Assembly: GCF_030812415.1 (NCBI RefSeq)
Contig: NZ_JAUSST010000004.1
Location: forward strand, 620,001 to 684,000
Direction: 5' to 3'
Source: Paenibacillus harenae
GTDB lineage: Bacteria; Bacillota; Bacilli; Paenibacillales; Paenibacillaceae
Length of the DNA stretch: 64,000 nucleotides
A program made the translations under genes and the position numbers. Under the pieces are notes generated by a model. It was not told where the DNA came from, searched no databases, and worked only from the letters and a program-made list of their open reading frames with translations. Numbering within the stretch: the first letter of the stretch is position 1; every line of letters starts with the position of its first letter. Shown here one piece after another: positions 63,060 through 64,000 of the stretch.

Positions 63060-63236
63060 TTGGATGATAGGGAAAAAGAAGTCGTCATCGGCCGCTTCGG
63101 CCTCATCCACGGCGGCGACGAGCGGACGCAGCGGGAGATCGCGAAGGAGCTGGGCATCTCGCGAAGCTATGTGTCACGCTTTGAGAAGCGGGCTCTGATG
63201 AAGCTGTATCATGAGTTTTATAAGGCGAAGAAGTGA
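63060..63236 (+). pseudogene. Third sigK fragment (C-terminal region 4 only)
   Basis: From 63060 the sequence encodes [40 protein letters not shown] and [18 protein letters not shown] to a TGA at 63234-63236, equal to the last 60 codons of sigK, with I to F (ATT to TTT) before EKRAL. Upstream, AATATCTCG and the match at 63041-63049 may be a further eroded piece. It has no start codon or ribosome site of its own. Its terminator is shared with the second copy. Confidence 0.88.
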
Positions 63237-63242
63237 CAGCGA

Positions 63243-63276
63243 AGCGTCACCTTGAAGAAGGTGGCGCTTTTTTTTA
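63243..63276 (+). terminator. Terminator after the third sigK fragment
   Basis: AGCGTCACCTT and AAGGTGGCGCT arms around GAAG, followed by TTTTTTTT. It is close to the one at 49724. Confidence 0.88.
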
Positions 63277-63438
63277 TGCTTTGCAAGCTAAACTGCTTTT
63301 GGATGAAGGAAGATGATACTCGTTACAATTTAACCGAAAAAGAGCAGACTCATTAAATATACCTACCGAGGCAGGGATAAGCGGCCATTTACGAGAGACA
63401 AGGTATTCGCCAGTGACATATTAGTCGCTGCGGAGATA

Positions 63439-63468
63439 TTGAGATTTTAAGCTCAGTTGCCATATAAT
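63439..63468 (+). promoter_or_regulatory. Promoter of the GntR/LacI regulator
   Basis: TTGAGA (63439-63444) and TATAAT (63463-63468) separated by 18 bases, 82 bases before the start codon. The remainder of the 270-base gap from 63277 contains no gene. Confidence 0.6.
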
Positions 63469-63549
63469 TTGTGTAGTGACAAGGAATAAAACGATTGCGT
63501 CTTTCGTAAATTATATATTGAATATATTGATTGAAATGTGGTGATTCGG

Positions 63550-64000
63550 ATGAACTCATCGGAAAGAATACCTTTGTATCAGATGGTTCAAGAGTATTTA
63601 CGCGACTTGATATCATCGCAAGCATTGAAGGTTGGAGACCGTATACCTACGGAAAAGGAACTCATGGAGCGTTTCGGAGTAAGCAAGATTACTGTCGTTA
63701 ATGCCCTGTCCGGTTTGGTTAACGAAAGAATCATAACCAGGGTGCCCGGAAAGGGGACTTTCGTAAGCGTTTCTGAATATGAAATTCCGACGACATCTCC
63801 CAAAAGTGCCGTAAAGCATATCAATAATACTAGCGAAGAAATGCGGACGCGGATGATAGGCCTCATTATGCCCAGCATTTATGACTATTTTACCATTAGA
63901 CTTATACAAGGTATTCAGCAAGCACTAAATGAGAACGATTACCGCTGCGTTATCTATTTATCGGAGGGCAACATTGATAAGGAAAAAGAGGCTATCAAGA
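63550..64000 (+). CDS. AraR-like transcriptional regulator (GntR HTH fused to LacI domain), partial
   Basis: The 150 visible residues run off the window. The N-terminus is a GntR winged helix: IPLYQMVQEYLRDLISSQAL, then VGDRIPTEKELMERFGVSK and TVVNALSGLVNERIITRVPG. After a linker with many Ser and Thr, MIGLIMPSIYDYFTIRLIQG starts a LacI-type periplasmic-binding fold. This fusion is seen in AraR, the arabinose repressor of Bacillus, and in its relatives. With GH93, GH43 and GH127 genes in the window, control of arabinose use is plausible. ATG 63550 has GTGGTGATT upstream, a moderate ribosome site. Confidence 0.85.
   Translation, partial: MNSSERIPLYQMVQEYLRDLISSQALKVGDRIPTEKELMERFGVSKITVVNALSGLVNERIITRVPGKGTFVSVSEYEIPTTSPKSAVKHINNTSEEMRTRMIGLIMPSIYDYFTIRLIQGIQQALNENDYRCVIYLSEGNIDKEKEAIK

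Noticed and set aside
62857..63198. 113-codon frame (Ser/Arg-rich) on the plus strand
   Set aside because: It is out of frame with the SASP start and the sigK fragment, has low-complexity Ser/Arg text and no ribosome site.

Overview
The window reads as chromosome of a spore-forming, plant-polysaccharide-degrading Firmicute of the Paenibacillaceae type (Paenibacillus or Cohnella-like; inference). Pointers are an intact sporulation sigma factor gene (sigK), a spore-protein (SASP) remnant, several membrane-anchored AraC regulators and YesM/YesN-type two-component pairs beside sugar ABC transporters, AGGAGG-type ribosome binding sites, U-run terminators and near-perfect CcpA (cre) boxes. No tRNA, rRNA, CRISPR array, prophage or intact insertion sequence was seen.

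Layout. 1-4.7 kb: end of a sugar ABC permease, a large GH106-like glycosidase and a double-GNAT acetyltransferase. 4.8-7.4 kb: a three-gene cystine-type amino-acid ABC operon with a CymR-like box. 7.4-10 kb: a small cREC-domain gene divergent from a UDG-like protein plus TerD-VWA protein pair. 10.3-22.6 kb: a pectin/arabinan locus with a membrane AraC regulator divergent from two paralogous solute-binding lipoproteins, two permeases, GH105, two GH43 enzymes and a broken GH28. 22.7-26 kb: AraC regulator and GH127-type beta-L-arabinofuranosidase. 26-30.6 kb: LysR, MFS exporter, quinone-oxidoreductase-like enzyme, FMN reductase, lipoprotein. 30.7-36.1 kb: a cyclic di-GMP-I riboswitch ahead of a 1705-residue secreted repeat protein. 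36.1-37.5 kb: a scar of an IS4-type transposase fragment and two decapitated AraC genes. 37.6-46.7 kb: YesN/YesM pair (minus strand) divergent from a GH93-like exo-arabinanase and its ABC transporter, with a perfect cre box. 46.8-51.4 kb: sigK, a TetR/hydrolase pair, a decayed second sigK, an apparent leader-peptide attenuator with a small Cys-rich protein, and VanZ. 51.7-62.8 kb: a second histidine kinase/response regulator pair, a second cre-marked ABC transporter and a secreted beta-helix protein with a FIMAH-like end. 62.9-64 kb: SASP remnant, third sigK fragment, and the start of an AraR-like GntR/LacI regulator.

How it works together. The dominant theme is arabinan and rhamnogalacturonan use: secreted GH93 would trim arabinan, ABC systems import oligosaccharides, and cytoplasmic GH105, GH43, GH127 and GH106-like enzymes dismantle them. 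Control would be by substrate-sensing membrane regulators, CcpA and an AraR-like repressor. The strongest less-expected signals are the leader peptide with nested inverted repeats at 50.1-50.2 kb, the three sigK-derived copies with two of them broken, and the c-di-GMP-switched giant repeat protein.
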